The notes beneath the pieces are model-generated. The model searched no databases. It was not told the origin of the DNA and was given only the letters and a program-made list of their open reading frames with translations. DNA of 64,000 bases from Nonomuraea soli (GTDB lineage: Bacteria > Actinomycetota > Actinomycetes > Streptosporangiales > Streptosporangiaceae), in contig NZ_JACDUR010000004.1 of the NCBI RefSeq assembly GCF_013761175.1, positions 1,015,642 through 1,079,641 on the forward strand. The letters run 5' to 3'. The position numbers and the translations under genes are program-made. Each line of letters begins with the position of its first letter. Positions within the stretch are counted from its first letter, which is position 1. Positions 15,584 through 22,909 of this stretch are shown piece by piece.

Positions 15584-17095
15584 GTGCGAAGAAGATCGTC
15601 GTTGTTCGCCGCGGCCCTGGTGGCCGCGCTCTCCGTTTTACCCGCCGCGCCGGTGTCCGCAGAACCGGCGGGCGCCATCACCTGGGCGCCGTGTGAGGAG
15701 GAGCCCACCACGGAGTGCGGCACGCTCGCCGTACCCATCGACTGGTCCCGGCCCGACGGGCCCACCATCGACATGGCCGTCGCCCGCCGCAAGGCCACCG
15801 ACCCGTCGGCCCGCGTCGGCAGCCTGGTGATCAACCCGGGCGGTCCCGGCGGATCGGGCGTGGAGGCCGTCTACGGCGCGCCTGACTTCTTCACCGAGGA
15901 GCTGCGCAAACGGTTCGACATCGTCGGCTTCGACCCGCGCGGCGTCGGCCGCAGCCACCCGGTGATCTGCTCGGCGCCGGTGTACAACCGCATGCCGCAC
16001 GCCGTCATGAAGAGCCACGCCGACTTCCTGCGCTGGACCGTCTACGCCAAGGTGCTGCGCGCCGACTGCCGCGCCCGCACCGGCCCGCTGTACGACCACG
16101 TCGACTCCCGCAACGTCGCCCGCGACATGGACGCGCTGCGCGCCGCCCTCGGCGAGGAGAAGCTCAACTACTACGGCATCTCGTACGGCACGCTGATCGG
16201 CCAGATGTACGCCGAGCTGTTCCCGAGCCGTATCCGCGCCATGGCGCTCGACAGCAACATGGACCACAGCCTGGGCGTCAAGGCCTTCCTCGACACCGAG
16301 GCCGCCGGGGTCGAGGACGCCTTCGACCAGTTCGTCGGCTGGTGCGACCAGGAGCCGAGCTGCGCGTTGTACGGCAAGGACGTGCGCGCGGTCTGGGAGC
16401 GCATCCTGGCCAAGGCCCGCGCCGGCACGCTGTACTGGCCGGGCGCGGAGGAGCAGCCGATGACCGAGCTGCAGGTGCTCTACAACGGCGTGCTCGGCAC
16501 GGAAGGTCCCGCCTGGCAGCTGCTGAGCGAGGTGATGCGCATGCTCGACGGCGGCGAGCCCCCGTCGTGGATCCCGCCGCTGCCCGGCCGCCAGCCCGTG
16601 TCGGGGCCGGTCGCCGAGCTGCCGACCGCGGTGCTCTGCCAGGACTACAACCTCACCGTGCGCAGCTACCGGGAGTACGCGTCGCTGCTGCGCAGCTCCA
16701 AGCGGCTCGCACCCGACATGCGCTACAACCCGATGCCGATCGAGGACCTGCCGGTCTGCCTCAACCATCCCACCACCAACCCGCAGCACCGGCTGAACTA
16801 CACCGGCGAGGCCACGATCCTGCTCGCCTCGTCGCTGCACGACCCCTCCACGCCCTACGCCTGGACCGCCAACGTGGCCAGGCAGCTCGGATCCAAGGCG
16901 CGCCTGCTGACCTACGAGGGCTGGGGCCACCGGATCTACGGCAAGGAGGAGTGCAGCACCGTCCCGATCGACAACTACCTGATCTCGCTCACCCTGCCTC
17001 CCGAGGGATACCACTGCGAGGTCGGCGGCCGTGCGGAGATGAGGTCGAGCAAGCAGCAGCGCGAGTTGTGGCCTACCGACGGGCTGCCTTTCTAG
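15584..17095 (+). CDS. Secreted alpha/beta hydrolase, tripeptidyl aminopeptidase (TAP)-like
   Basis: A 503-residue secreted hydrolase. GTG 15584 has AGGAG 5 nt upstream and gives a clean signal peptide (MRRRSSLFAAALVAALSVLP, cleavage near VSAEPA). Hydrolase landmarks are the oxyanion region VINPGGPGGSG, GFDPRGVGRS and nucleophile elbow YYGISYGTLIGQMYA. The C-terminal TAP-like domain carries the acidic residue in SLHDPSTPY and the His in GWGHRIY. These proteins are extracellular proline or tripeptidyl aminopeptidases of streptomycete type. A TAGGGT -10 candidate is at 15488-15493. The end overlaps the convergent methyltransferase gene by 23 bp. Confidence 0.85.
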   Translation: MRRRSSLFAAALVAALSVLPAAPVSAEPAGAITWAPCEEEPTTECGTLAVPIDWSRPDGPTIDMAVARRKATDPSARVGSLVINPGGPGGSGVEAVYGAPDFFTEELRKRFDIVGFDPRGVGRSHPVICSAPVYNRMPHAVMKSHADFLRWTVYAKVLRADCRARTGPLYDHVDSRNVARDMDALRAALGEEKLNYYGISYGTLIGQMYAELFPSRIRAMALDSNMDHSLGVKAFLDTEAAGVEDAFDQFVGWCDQEPSCALYGKDVRAVWERILAKARAGTLYWPGAEEQPMTELQVLYNGVLGTEGPAWQLLSEVMRMLDGGEPPSWIPPLPGRQPVSGPVAELPTAVLCQDYNLTVRSYREYASLLRSSKRLAPDMRYNPMPIEDLPVCLNHPTTNPQHRLNYTGEATILLASSLHDPSTPYAWTANVARQLGSKARLLTYEGWGHRIYGKEECSTVPIDNYLISLTLPPEGYHCEVGGRAEMRSSKQQRELWPTDGLPF

Positions 17096-17720
17096 CCAGC
17101 AGACTGACGGCCGGGAAGCCCCTTCTGGGGTCCTCGGCCCCGGCGTGGACGAGCCGGGCGACCTCGGTCAGCCCGGCCTCGGCCAGCAACGCCGAGACCT
17201 CGTCGGGTGACCACCGGTAGGCGGTGGTCACCACGTGGTCGTACGGCTCCGGCGGCGCGCCCGGGTCGTCATGCCCGGCGAAACACACGAGCAGATGCCC
17301 GCCGGGAGCCAGCACGCGGCCGAACTCGGCGAAGATCGCGGGCATCCCGGCGGGCGGCGTGTGAATGATCGACCAGTGCGACAACACGCCGCCCACCGAC
17401 TCGTCGGCCAGGTCGAGCGCCGACAGCTCGCCGACCGCGAAACGTATGCCCGGATAGGCCTCGCGCGCCAGCCGGATCATCTCCGGCGACAGGTCGACAC
17501 CGAAGGCGTCGAGCCCGAGCGAACGCAGGTGAGCGGTGAGGTATCCGGGGCCGCACCCGAGGTCGGCCACGACGCCGCCCGGCACGAGCTCGGCGAAGGC
17601 GGCCAGGAGACCCCGATCCAGGGGGCGGTCACGCAGCATGTCGCCGAACCGCTCGGCGTACAGGGCGGAGACCTCGTCGTAGGAGGTGCGGGTGACGGTG
17701 AGGTGGGCGGAGTCGGTCAC
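17073..17720 (-). CDS. SAM-dependent class I methyltransferase
   Basis: A 215-residue methyltransferase of the Methyltransf_11/25 type. Motif I is VVADLGCGPGYLTAHL (about residues 50-65), motif II is around GVDLSPEMI, and VLSHWSIIHTPP followed by VLAPGGHLLVCF are the later core motifs. The product is cytosolic with no membrane segment. GTG 17720 is the furthest plausible start; the ribosome-binding site is weak. The substrate cannot be told from sequence; the overall form resembles small-molecule methyltransferases. It is monocistronic and convergent with the TAP-like gene. Confidence 0.82.
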   Translation of the reverse strand: MTDSAHLTVTRTSYDEVSALYAERFGDMLRDRPLDRGLLAAFAELVPGGVVADLGCGPGYLTAHLRSLGLDAFGVDLSPEMIRLAREAYPGIRFAVGELSALDLADESVGGVLSHWSIIHTPPAGMPAIFAEFGRVLAPGGHLLVCFAGHDDPGAPPEPYDHVVTTAYRWSPDEVSALLAEAGLTEVARLVHAGAEDPRRGFPAVSLLARKAARR

Positions 17721-17787
17721 GGCACAGCACGCTAGCCGGTGCCACCGACAGGAATCGGGGCGGCCGCGGTCTTCGCCGTGCTGAGCC

Positions 17788-18180
17788 TCACACCGGCCGC
17801 GCCTGCCGTACGGCCTGCTTGAACTCGGGACACTCGACGACCGGGTCGTGGTCGCAGACGGCGACGTGGCGCAGGCTGTCGCGCAGCCGGGTGAGCTGCG
17901 CGATGCGGGCGTCGACCTCGCGCTCCTTGGCGGCGATGTGGGCGCGGAGCGCGGTGTCGGAAGGGCGCACGCTGAGGAACGACGCGATCTGGGCGAGGGT
18001 GAACCCGGCGTCGCGGGCGCAGCGGATCAGGTCGAGGCGTTCGATCACGCTGGGATCGTAGGCGCGGCGCAGGCCGTTGCGGGTGTCGGCGGCGATGAGG
18101 CCCTTGCGTTCGTAGAAGCGCAGGACGGAGGGGGCCAGACCGGTACGGCGGGCGACTTCGGCGATGTCGAGGAAAGTCAT
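17788..18180 (-). CDS. MerR-family transcriptional regulator with C-terminal cysteines
   Basis: A 130-residue MerR regulator. The HTH is FLDIAEVARRTGLAPSVLRF followed by YERKGLI, and a dimerisation helix follows. Near the C terminus two cysteines occur in HVAVCDHDPVVECPEF, resembling redox- or metal-sensing MerR proteins such as SoxR, although the spacing is not the SoxR iron-sulfur signature. ATG 18180 is chosen because the HTH starts immediately after it; an upstream ATG would run through the shared operator. It is divergent from a metallo-hydrolase gene only 37 bp away and surely regulates it. Confidence 0.82.
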   Translation of the reverse strand: MTFLDIAEVARRTGLAPSVLRFYERKGLIAADTRNGLRRAYDPSVIERLDLIRCARDAGFTLAQIASFLSVRPSDTALRAHIAAKEREVDARIAQLTRLRDSLRHVAVCDHDPVVECPEFKQAVRQARPV

Positions 18181-18210
18181 TGACTTGAAGCGTAGTTCAA
18201 GTAGCAGGCT
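18180..18210 (+). promoter_or_regulatory. MerR-type promoter/operator with 19-bp spacer
   Basis: A perfect inverted repeat ACTTGAA-N6-TTCAAGT (18183-18202) lies between a -35 TTGACT (18180-18185) and a candidate -10 CAGGCT (18205-18210). The 19-bp spacer is the overlong spacing that MerR activators correct by twisting DNA. The -10 is followed by 7 nt and the ATG of the metallo-hydrolase (18218), predicting a leaderless mRNA. Confidence 0.7.
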
Positions 18211-18217
18211 GGACGCC

Positions 18218-19018
18218 ATGCGGATTCACCACCTGAACCTCGGTTCCATGCGGAAGATCGACCCCACCTACGACGCGCTCAGCCCCGCGCCCGCCGTCTG
18301 CCACGCCCTGCTCATCGAAACAGCCTCCGACGGCCTCGTCCTCGTCGAGACCGGCCTGGGCACGGACGACGTGGAGCGGCCCGTGGAACTGCTCGACCAC
18401 GAGTGGACCGACCAGGTCCAGCCCGCCCTGCTGGCGGCGGAGACCGGCGTGGAGCAGGTCGCCGGCCTGGGCTTCGACCCCGGCGACGTGCGGCACATCG
18501 TGCTGACGCACCTCGACGTCGACCACAGCGGCGGCCTGCCCGACTTCCCGCAGGCCCAGGTGCACGTCATGGCGGCCGAACTGGCGGCCGCCCGCGCGGA
18601 GGCGCCCAGCCGGCGCTACCGTCCCGGCCACTGGGCGCACGAGCCGCGCTGGGTCCTGTACGAAGAGGAAGGCGAGGACTGGCTCGGCTTCGAACGCGTC
18701 CAGCCCGTGCGCGGCCTCGGAGACGACCTGCTGTTCGTCCCGCTCGGCGGGCACTCCGCCGGCCACGCGGGGATCGCGGTACGGCAGGGCGAACGCTGGC
18801 TGCTGCACGCCGGCGACGCCTACACCTACCACCGCGAACTCGACCGGACCGACCCGCACCCGCATCCGCTCATGGACTTCGTGGCCCAGCTCGCCCAGGT
18901 CGACGCCGAACTGCGGCTGGCGAACCTGGAGCGCATGCGCGAACTGCCCAGGGACCGGGTGAACGTGATCTGCGCCCACGACCCGTGGGAGTTCGACGCC
19001 GCCGGTGGAGCACGGTGA
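18218..19018 (+). CDS. Metallo-beta-lactamase-fold hydrolase
   Basis: A 266-residue MBL-fold protein. The metal-binding motif is THLDVDHSGG (HxDxDH, Asp replacing the usual second His of HxHxDH, a known variant in lactonase-like members). Later ligands are probably GGHSAGHAG and the Asp in HAGDAYTYHR, with CAHDP near the end. It most resembles N-acyl-homoserine-lactonase/YtnP-like hydrolases, but specificity is not determinable. The predicted transcript is leaderless, starting at ATG 18218, and controlled by the divergent MerR protein; a redox- or ligand-induced detoxification role is inferred. Confidence 0.8.
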   Translation: MRIHHLNLGSMRKIDPTYDALSPAPAVCHALLIETASDGLVLVETGLGTDDVERPVELLDHEWTDQVQPALLAAETGVEQVAGLGFDPGDVRHIVLTHLDVDHSGGLPDFPQAQVHVMAAELAAARAEAPSRRYRPGHWAHEPRWVLYEEEGEDWLGFERVQPVRGLGDDLLFVPLGGHSAGHAGIAVRQGERWLLHAGDAYTYHRELDRTDPHPHPLMDFVAQLAQVDAELRLANLERMRELPRDRVNVICAHDPWEFDAAGGAR

Positions 19019-19041
19019 TCATGGGCTGGGTGGTTTGATAG

Positions 19042-19057
19042 ATACCATCATTGGTAT
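19042..19057. promoter_or_regulatory. Inverted repeat in the toxin-antitoxin promoter
   Basis: ATACCA-TCAT-TGGTAT is a 16-bp dyad in an unusually AT-rich segment (about 19031-19075) just before the HigB-like gene. Autoregulation by the downstream antitoxin through such a dyad is usual for HigBA loci. Confidence 0.6.
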
Positions 19058-19071
19058 ATATCATTCATAGT

Positions 19072-19440
19072 ATGTACGAGATCGAGATGGAGCCCGAAGT
19101 CGAGGCCTGGCTGCTGACCCTGGATTTCGCCCACTACCAGCGGGTGATGTACAGCGTCGATACCTACCTCGTTGAGCGTGGCGACAGGCTCGATGGCGAC
19201 CACACGAAAGCGCTGCGCGACGGCGTCCGAGAGCTTCGGGTCATTCTGGGACCGCGCGCTTGGAGGCTCACATACTGGCTGCCCGGTGGGCGCGGCCACG
19301 TGATCGTGCTGCTGACCGTGTTCTCCAAAACTCGTGAGGGACCGCAGAAGGGCGACGTGGATGCGGCGGTGAAGGCCAAACGCACATGTGAAGAGCTGCA
19401 CACCGGCGAGGCTGACCACGTTTTCGAGAGGATTGAGTGA
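19072..19440 (+). CDS. higB: HigB/RelE-superfamily toxin
   Basis: A 122-residue protein of the Gp49/HigB-like RelE superfamily, members of which are ribosome-dependent mRNA interferases. Recognisable core: ELRVILGPRAWRLTYW, GRGHVIVLLTVFSKTR, then an Ala/Lys-rich C-terminal helix AAVKAKRTCEEL. ATG 19072 (MYEIEMEPEVEAW) is chosen; a TTG at 19051 would place the start inside the operator dyad. The toxin gene precedes the antitoxin gene, the inverted order typical of HigBA, and is separated from it by one base. Codon usage is less GC-biased at third positions than in neighbours, hinting at acquisition. Confidence 0.82.
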   Translation: MYEIEMEPEVEAWLLTLDFAHYQRVMYSVDTYLVERGDRLDGDHTKALRDGVRELRVILGPRAWRLTYWLPGGRGHVIVLLTVFSKTREGPQKGDVDAAVKAKRTCEELHTGEADHVFERIE

Positions 19441-19441
19441 T

Positions 19442-19921
19442 ATGGCCGGACATGGCAAGTGGAACACGTTGAAGGCGAAGCGGCTGGCGGGCGAGTCGGC
19501 CGAAGAGCACCCGGAATATGTCCAGGCCGGTCTCGACATCCAGCTCGGAGACATGGTGCGGGAGCGGCGCCGGGCGCTTGGCCTGTCGCAGAAGGAGGTC
19601 GCTGAGGCTGCGGGAATCACTCAGCCTGCGCTGTCCAGGATCGAGGGTGGCGGCGGGATACCGACGCTGGCGATGCTGGATCGCATCGGCAAGGCGATGC
19701 ACACGGAGTTCACGTTCAGCGTTGGTGAAACTCCAGCACGGCGCCATGCCGAGGCTGCTCCCGGTGACCTGCCTTGTCGCCACCGCGAGAGTCGCGAGCG
19801 ACGTGGCGTTCGGATCGGACGCTTCCGGTGGATCGTCCGCGAGGGCAAGGCTGGCGCGAACAGGATCTTCATGGCGTCAGGGGAGGCGGAGACACGCAAG
19901 GCTCGCTCGAAATCGCTGTGA
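19442..19921 (+). CDS. higA: HigA-type XRE antitoxin with atypical C-terminal extension
   Basis: A 159-residue protein. The central XRE helix-turn-helix (RERRRALGLSQKEVAEAAGI, then TQPALSRIEGG) and the following helices are normal for a HigA antitoxin, whose fold should end near the TFSVGE segment at about residue 100. Some 60 further residues, very rich in Arg (RESRERRGVRIGRFRW), have no pattern I recognise and weaker codon bias, suggesting read-through into non-native sequence after loss of an earlier stop. It should neutralise HigB and repress the operon through the dyad at 19042. Confidence 0.78.
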   Translation: MAGHGKWNTLKAKRLAGESAEEHPEYVQAGLDIQLGDMVRERRRALGLSQKEVAEAAGITQPALSRIEGGGGIPTLAMLDRIGKAMHTEFTFSVGETPARRHAEAAPGDLPCRHRESRERRGVRIGRFRWIVREGKAGANRIFMASGEAETRKARSKSL

Positions 19922-19924
19922 AAC

Positions 19925-19951
19925 GTCGAGCAGGACCCGCGCCTGCTCGAC
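19925..19951 (+). terminator. Hairpin terminator of the toxin-antitoxin pair
   Basis: A perfect 10-bp stem GTCGAGCAGG / CCTGCTCGAC around a 7-nt loop begins 4 bp after the antitoxin stop. The remaining sequence to the next start at 20151 contains a G-rich run (about 20003-20040) and no recognisable gene. Confidence 0.65.
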
Positions 19952-20150
19952 CCCGCGTGCGGACGTTCGCTGCCAGAGGTCGCTCGCCACAGCAGGACCA
20001 GGGGCGGGTGGGTGGGCGGGCGGGGGGTGGGTCGAGGGGGTGATGGGATGACATCGCCTATGATGGTTGTTTGTCCTGCTAGACCGCACGGCGGCCGATA
20101 TCTCGGTATCTACCCCGGTCGAACACCCAACCGACCAGGGAATCCAAGCC

Positions 20151-21440
20151 GTGAAGCAATACCTCGACGTCCTCGCCACGCCCGGCGCCTGGCGCTTTCT
20201 CGCGCCCGCGCTGCTGGCGCGCCTCCCCTATGCCATGCTCCAGCTGGGCGTGCTCCTGCTGGTCGAGTGGTCGACCGGTTCCTATGGCGCGGCCGGGATC
20301 GCGGCTGCGGCGGCTGCTGTGGCGCAGGCGCTGGTGGGGCCGCAGACCGGGAAGCTGGCTGACCGTTTCGGTCAGGCCAGGGTGCTGCTGCCCCAGTTGT
20401 TCGTCCATGCGGTCGCGCTCGGCTCCCTGCTGTTCCTGGCCGCGTCAAGTGCCGCCGTGCCGTACCTGGTGCTGGTGGCGGCGCTGGCGGGGGCGTCGGT
20501 GCCGCAGGTGGCGGCGATGGTGAGGGCACGCTGGTCGCACACGCTGAGCGGTTCGAGCAGGCTCGGCACGGCGTTCGCCGTGGAGTCGATCACCGATGAG
20601 CTGACCTTCACGATCGCCCCGATGTTGCTGGTGGCGCTGTCGACGGGTTTCAGCCCGGTGGTGGCGTTGCTGGGGGCGCTGGGGTTGATCGTGGTGGGCA
20701 CGGTGGTGTTCGCGCTGGTGAGGCAGGGCGCGCCGGAGCCGATGCCGGTCAAGGTGCGTGCCAGCAGGGGCGTGCTGCGGGCGCGCGGGGTGGCGCTGCT
20801 GGCGGCGGCGTTCCTGGCGACGGGCGCGGTGTTCGGCGCCATGCAGGTGGGCATCACGGCGATCGCGGGTGCTCAGGCGGGCACGGTCTACGGCACGTTC
20901 TCGGCCGCCAGCATGGCGGGCGGCCTGCTGTACGGCGTGATCAGGTGGCGGGTGCCGCTCAATGTACGGCTCGGCGGGGGCCTGGCGATCCTGGCCGCCG
21001 CGACGACCGCGCTGTCGTTCGCCGACTCGACCGCCACGCTGTACGGCGCGGCGGCGCTGGCGGGTGTGATCATCGCCCCTGTGGTGATCACGGGCTATAC
21101 GATCATCGACAGCCTGGTGCCCGCCGAGGTGCGGACGGAGGCCTTCACGTGGCTCAACGGCGCGATCGGTCTGGGCATCGCCACGGGCGCGGCGGTGGCC
21201 GGTCAGCTGGTGGACCGTTTCGGGCCTGATCTGGCCTTCGTGGTGCCGCCGTTGATGACCGGCCTGGCCGCTGTGCTGGTGTTCACCCGGATGCGGAGCC
21301 TGACCGCCGCGAACACGGGGGACGCGGCGAACAGCGGGACCGCCGCGAACACCGGGGACGCCGCGAACAACGACACCGCCGCGATCACCGAGGACGCCGG
21401 GGTCAGGACACCCGAGCAGACAGGATCTCCTCGGGGATGA
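20151..21440 (+). CDS. Major facilitator superfamily transporter
   Basis: A 429-residue, roughly 12-helix MFS protein. The loop 2-3 motif GKLADRFGQARVLL is a good match to the MFS signature G-x-x-x-D-R-x-G-R, and a related GQLVDRFGPDLAF sits before the last helices. GTG 20151 is preferred (AGGGAA upstream; the protein then begins KQYLDVLATPGAWRFL), though TTG and ATG codons further up are open. The C-terminal cytosolic tail contains a short degenerate repeat (AANTGDAANSGTAANTGDAA). The substrate is unknown. The last 38 bp overlap the convergent MFS gene. Confidence 0.8.
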   Translation: MKQYLDVLATPGAWRFLAPALLARLPYAMLQLGVLLLVEWSTGSYGAAGIAAAAAAVAQALVGPQTGKLADRFGQARVLLPQLFVHAVALGSLLFLAASSAAVPYLVLVAALAGASVPQVAAMVRARWSHTLSGSSRLGTAFAVESITDELTFTIAPMLLVALSTGFSPVVALLGALGLIVVGTVVFALVRQGAPEPMPVKVRASRGVLRARGVALLAAAFLATGAVFGAMQVGITAIAGAQAGTVYGTFSAASMAGGLLYGVIRWRVPLNVRLGGGLAILAAATTALSFADSTATLYGAAALAGVIIAPVVITGYTIIDSLVPAEVRTEAFTWLNGAIGLGIATGAAVAGQLVDRFGPDLAFVVPPLMTGLAAVLVFTRMRSLTAANTGDAANSGTAANTGDAANNDTAAITEDAGVRTPEQTGSPRG

Positions 21441-22875
21441 CCTTGGGCACGCCGCGCAGTCCCACGAAGGCGAGCACGGCGACGACGGCCAGGGTGGCCG
21501 CGGTCACCAGCCCGGTGACGTGCACGCCTTCGACGAAGGCGAGCCGCGCGGCCTCGATGACGGGCCGGGCCTCGTCGGCGGGCAGGGTGCCCGCGTAGGC
21601 GAGCGCGCCCGCGATGGATTCGCGTGCCTGCGCCGGCCCGGTCATGGCCGAGGTGTACACCGAGTTGAGCACGGTGCCCAGCACCGCGATGCCGAGCGCG
21701 CCGCCGAGCTCGAAGGCGGTCTCGGAGATCGCCGCCGCGGCTCCGGCCCGCTCGCGGGGCGCGGTGGCCAGCACGTTGTCGTTGTTGACGGTGAAGGTCA
21801 GCCCGATGCCGACGCCGCCGAGCATCATGACGGGCAGCAGCACCAGGTAGGTGAGCGAGGTGCCGAGGCTGGAGTAGTACAGGAACGACAGGCCGGTCAG
21901 GAACAGGCCGAGGGCGACGACGCCGTTCCTGCCGAGGTAGGAGATGAGCTTGGCGGCGAGCATGCCGCCGATGGCTCCGGCCAGGCCGCCGGGCAGCCCG
22001 GCCAGGCCCGCCTGCAGCGGCGACCAGCCCAGGACCAGCTGGAAGTACCAGGCGAAGATCAGCGACATCGACATCATGGTGAACATGGCCAGCACGTTGG
22101 TGCCGATGGAGGCGCTGAAGGCGCGGTGGCGGAAGAGCCGCACGTCGATGAGCGGCTCGGCGAGCCGGGTCTGGCGCCAGACGAACAGGGTGAGCAGCGC
22201 CAGGCCGCCCGCGAAGATCCAGCCGTAGGAGCCCTCCTTGACGGCGTAGATGACGCCCACGATGCCCGCGCACGACATGAGCACGCTGGCCAGGTCGATG
22301 CGTCCGGCGTTCTCGTTGCGCGACTCGGGCAGCACGAGCCAGCCGCCGATCAGCACGGCGGCCATGATGGGCACGTTGATGAGGAAGACGGAGCCCCACC
22401 AGAAGTGGTCGAGCAGCAGCCCGCCGACGACCGGGCCGACGGCGAAGCCGGCCGCGCTCATGCCGCTCCAGATGCCGATCGCGGTGGTGCGCTCGGTGGC
22501 GTCGGTGAAGACGTTGCGGATGATCGACAGCGTGGAGGGCATGATCGTGGCGCCGGCGACGCCCAGCAGCACGCGGGCGGCGATGAGCAGCTCGGGGCTG
22601 GGCGCGTACGCGGTCAGCACGGAGGCGGCGCCGAAGGCTGCGGAGCCGATCAGCAGGAGTTTCTTGCGCCCGATGCGGTCTCCGACGTTGCCCATGGTGA
22701 TGAGCAGCCCGGCGACGGCGAATCCGTAGGCGTCGCCGATCCACAGCAGCTGCGTGGAGGTGGCGCCCAGGTCCCCGACCAGCTGGGGGAGTGCCAGGTG
22801 CAGGACTGTCAGGTCCAGCGAAAGCAGGAGCGTGGCGGTGCACGCGATGGCCAGGCAGGCCCACTTGTTCTTCAT
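21403..22875 (-). CDS. DHA2-family MFS drug exporter (EmrB/QacA type)
   Basis: A 490-residue transporter with about 14 membrane segments. Visible signatures are LSLDLTVLHLALPQLVGDLG (motif D1 region of DHA2 exporters), GNVGDRIGRKKLLLIG (motif A) and GVAGATIMPSTLSIIRNVF (motif C-like). It should extrude lipophilic drugs or a metabolite by proton antiport. It lies 34 bp downstream of an AfsR-type regulator on the same strand and is likely co-transcribed with or controlled by it. Confidence 0.88.
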   Translation of the reverse strand: MKNKWACLAIACTATLLLSLDLTVLHLALPQLVGDLGATSTQLLWIGDAYGFAVAGLLITMGNVGDRIGRKKLLLIGSAAFGAASVLTAYAPSPELLIAARVLLGVAGATIMPSTLSIIRNVFTDATERTTAIGIWSGMSAAGFAVGPVVGGLLLDHFWWGSVFLINVPIMAAVLIGGWLVLPESRNENAGRIDLASVLMSCAGIVGVIYAVKEGSYGWIFAGGLALLTLFVWRQTRLAEPLIDVRLFRHRAFSASIGTNVLAMFTMMSMSLIFAWYFQLVLGWSPLQAGLAGLPGGLAGAIGGMLAAKLISYLGRNGVVALGLFLTGLSFLYYSSLGTSLTYLVLLPVMMLGGVGIGLTFTVNNDNVLATAPRERAGAAAAISETAFELGGALGIAVLGTVLNSVYTSAMTGPAQARESIAGALAYAGTLPADEARPVIEAARLAFVEGVHVTGLVTAATLAVVAVLAFVGLRGVPKVIPEEILSARVS

Positions 22876-22909
22876 GCCGTCACTGTGCGAGGTCGCGCTG
22901 ACCGCCCGC

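Noticed and set aside
19442..19960. Transposase or integrase remnant in the antitoxin's C-terminal extension
   Set aside because: No DDE, tyrosine-recombinase or terminal-inverted-repeat signature could be found. I keep only the observation that the extension is atypical.
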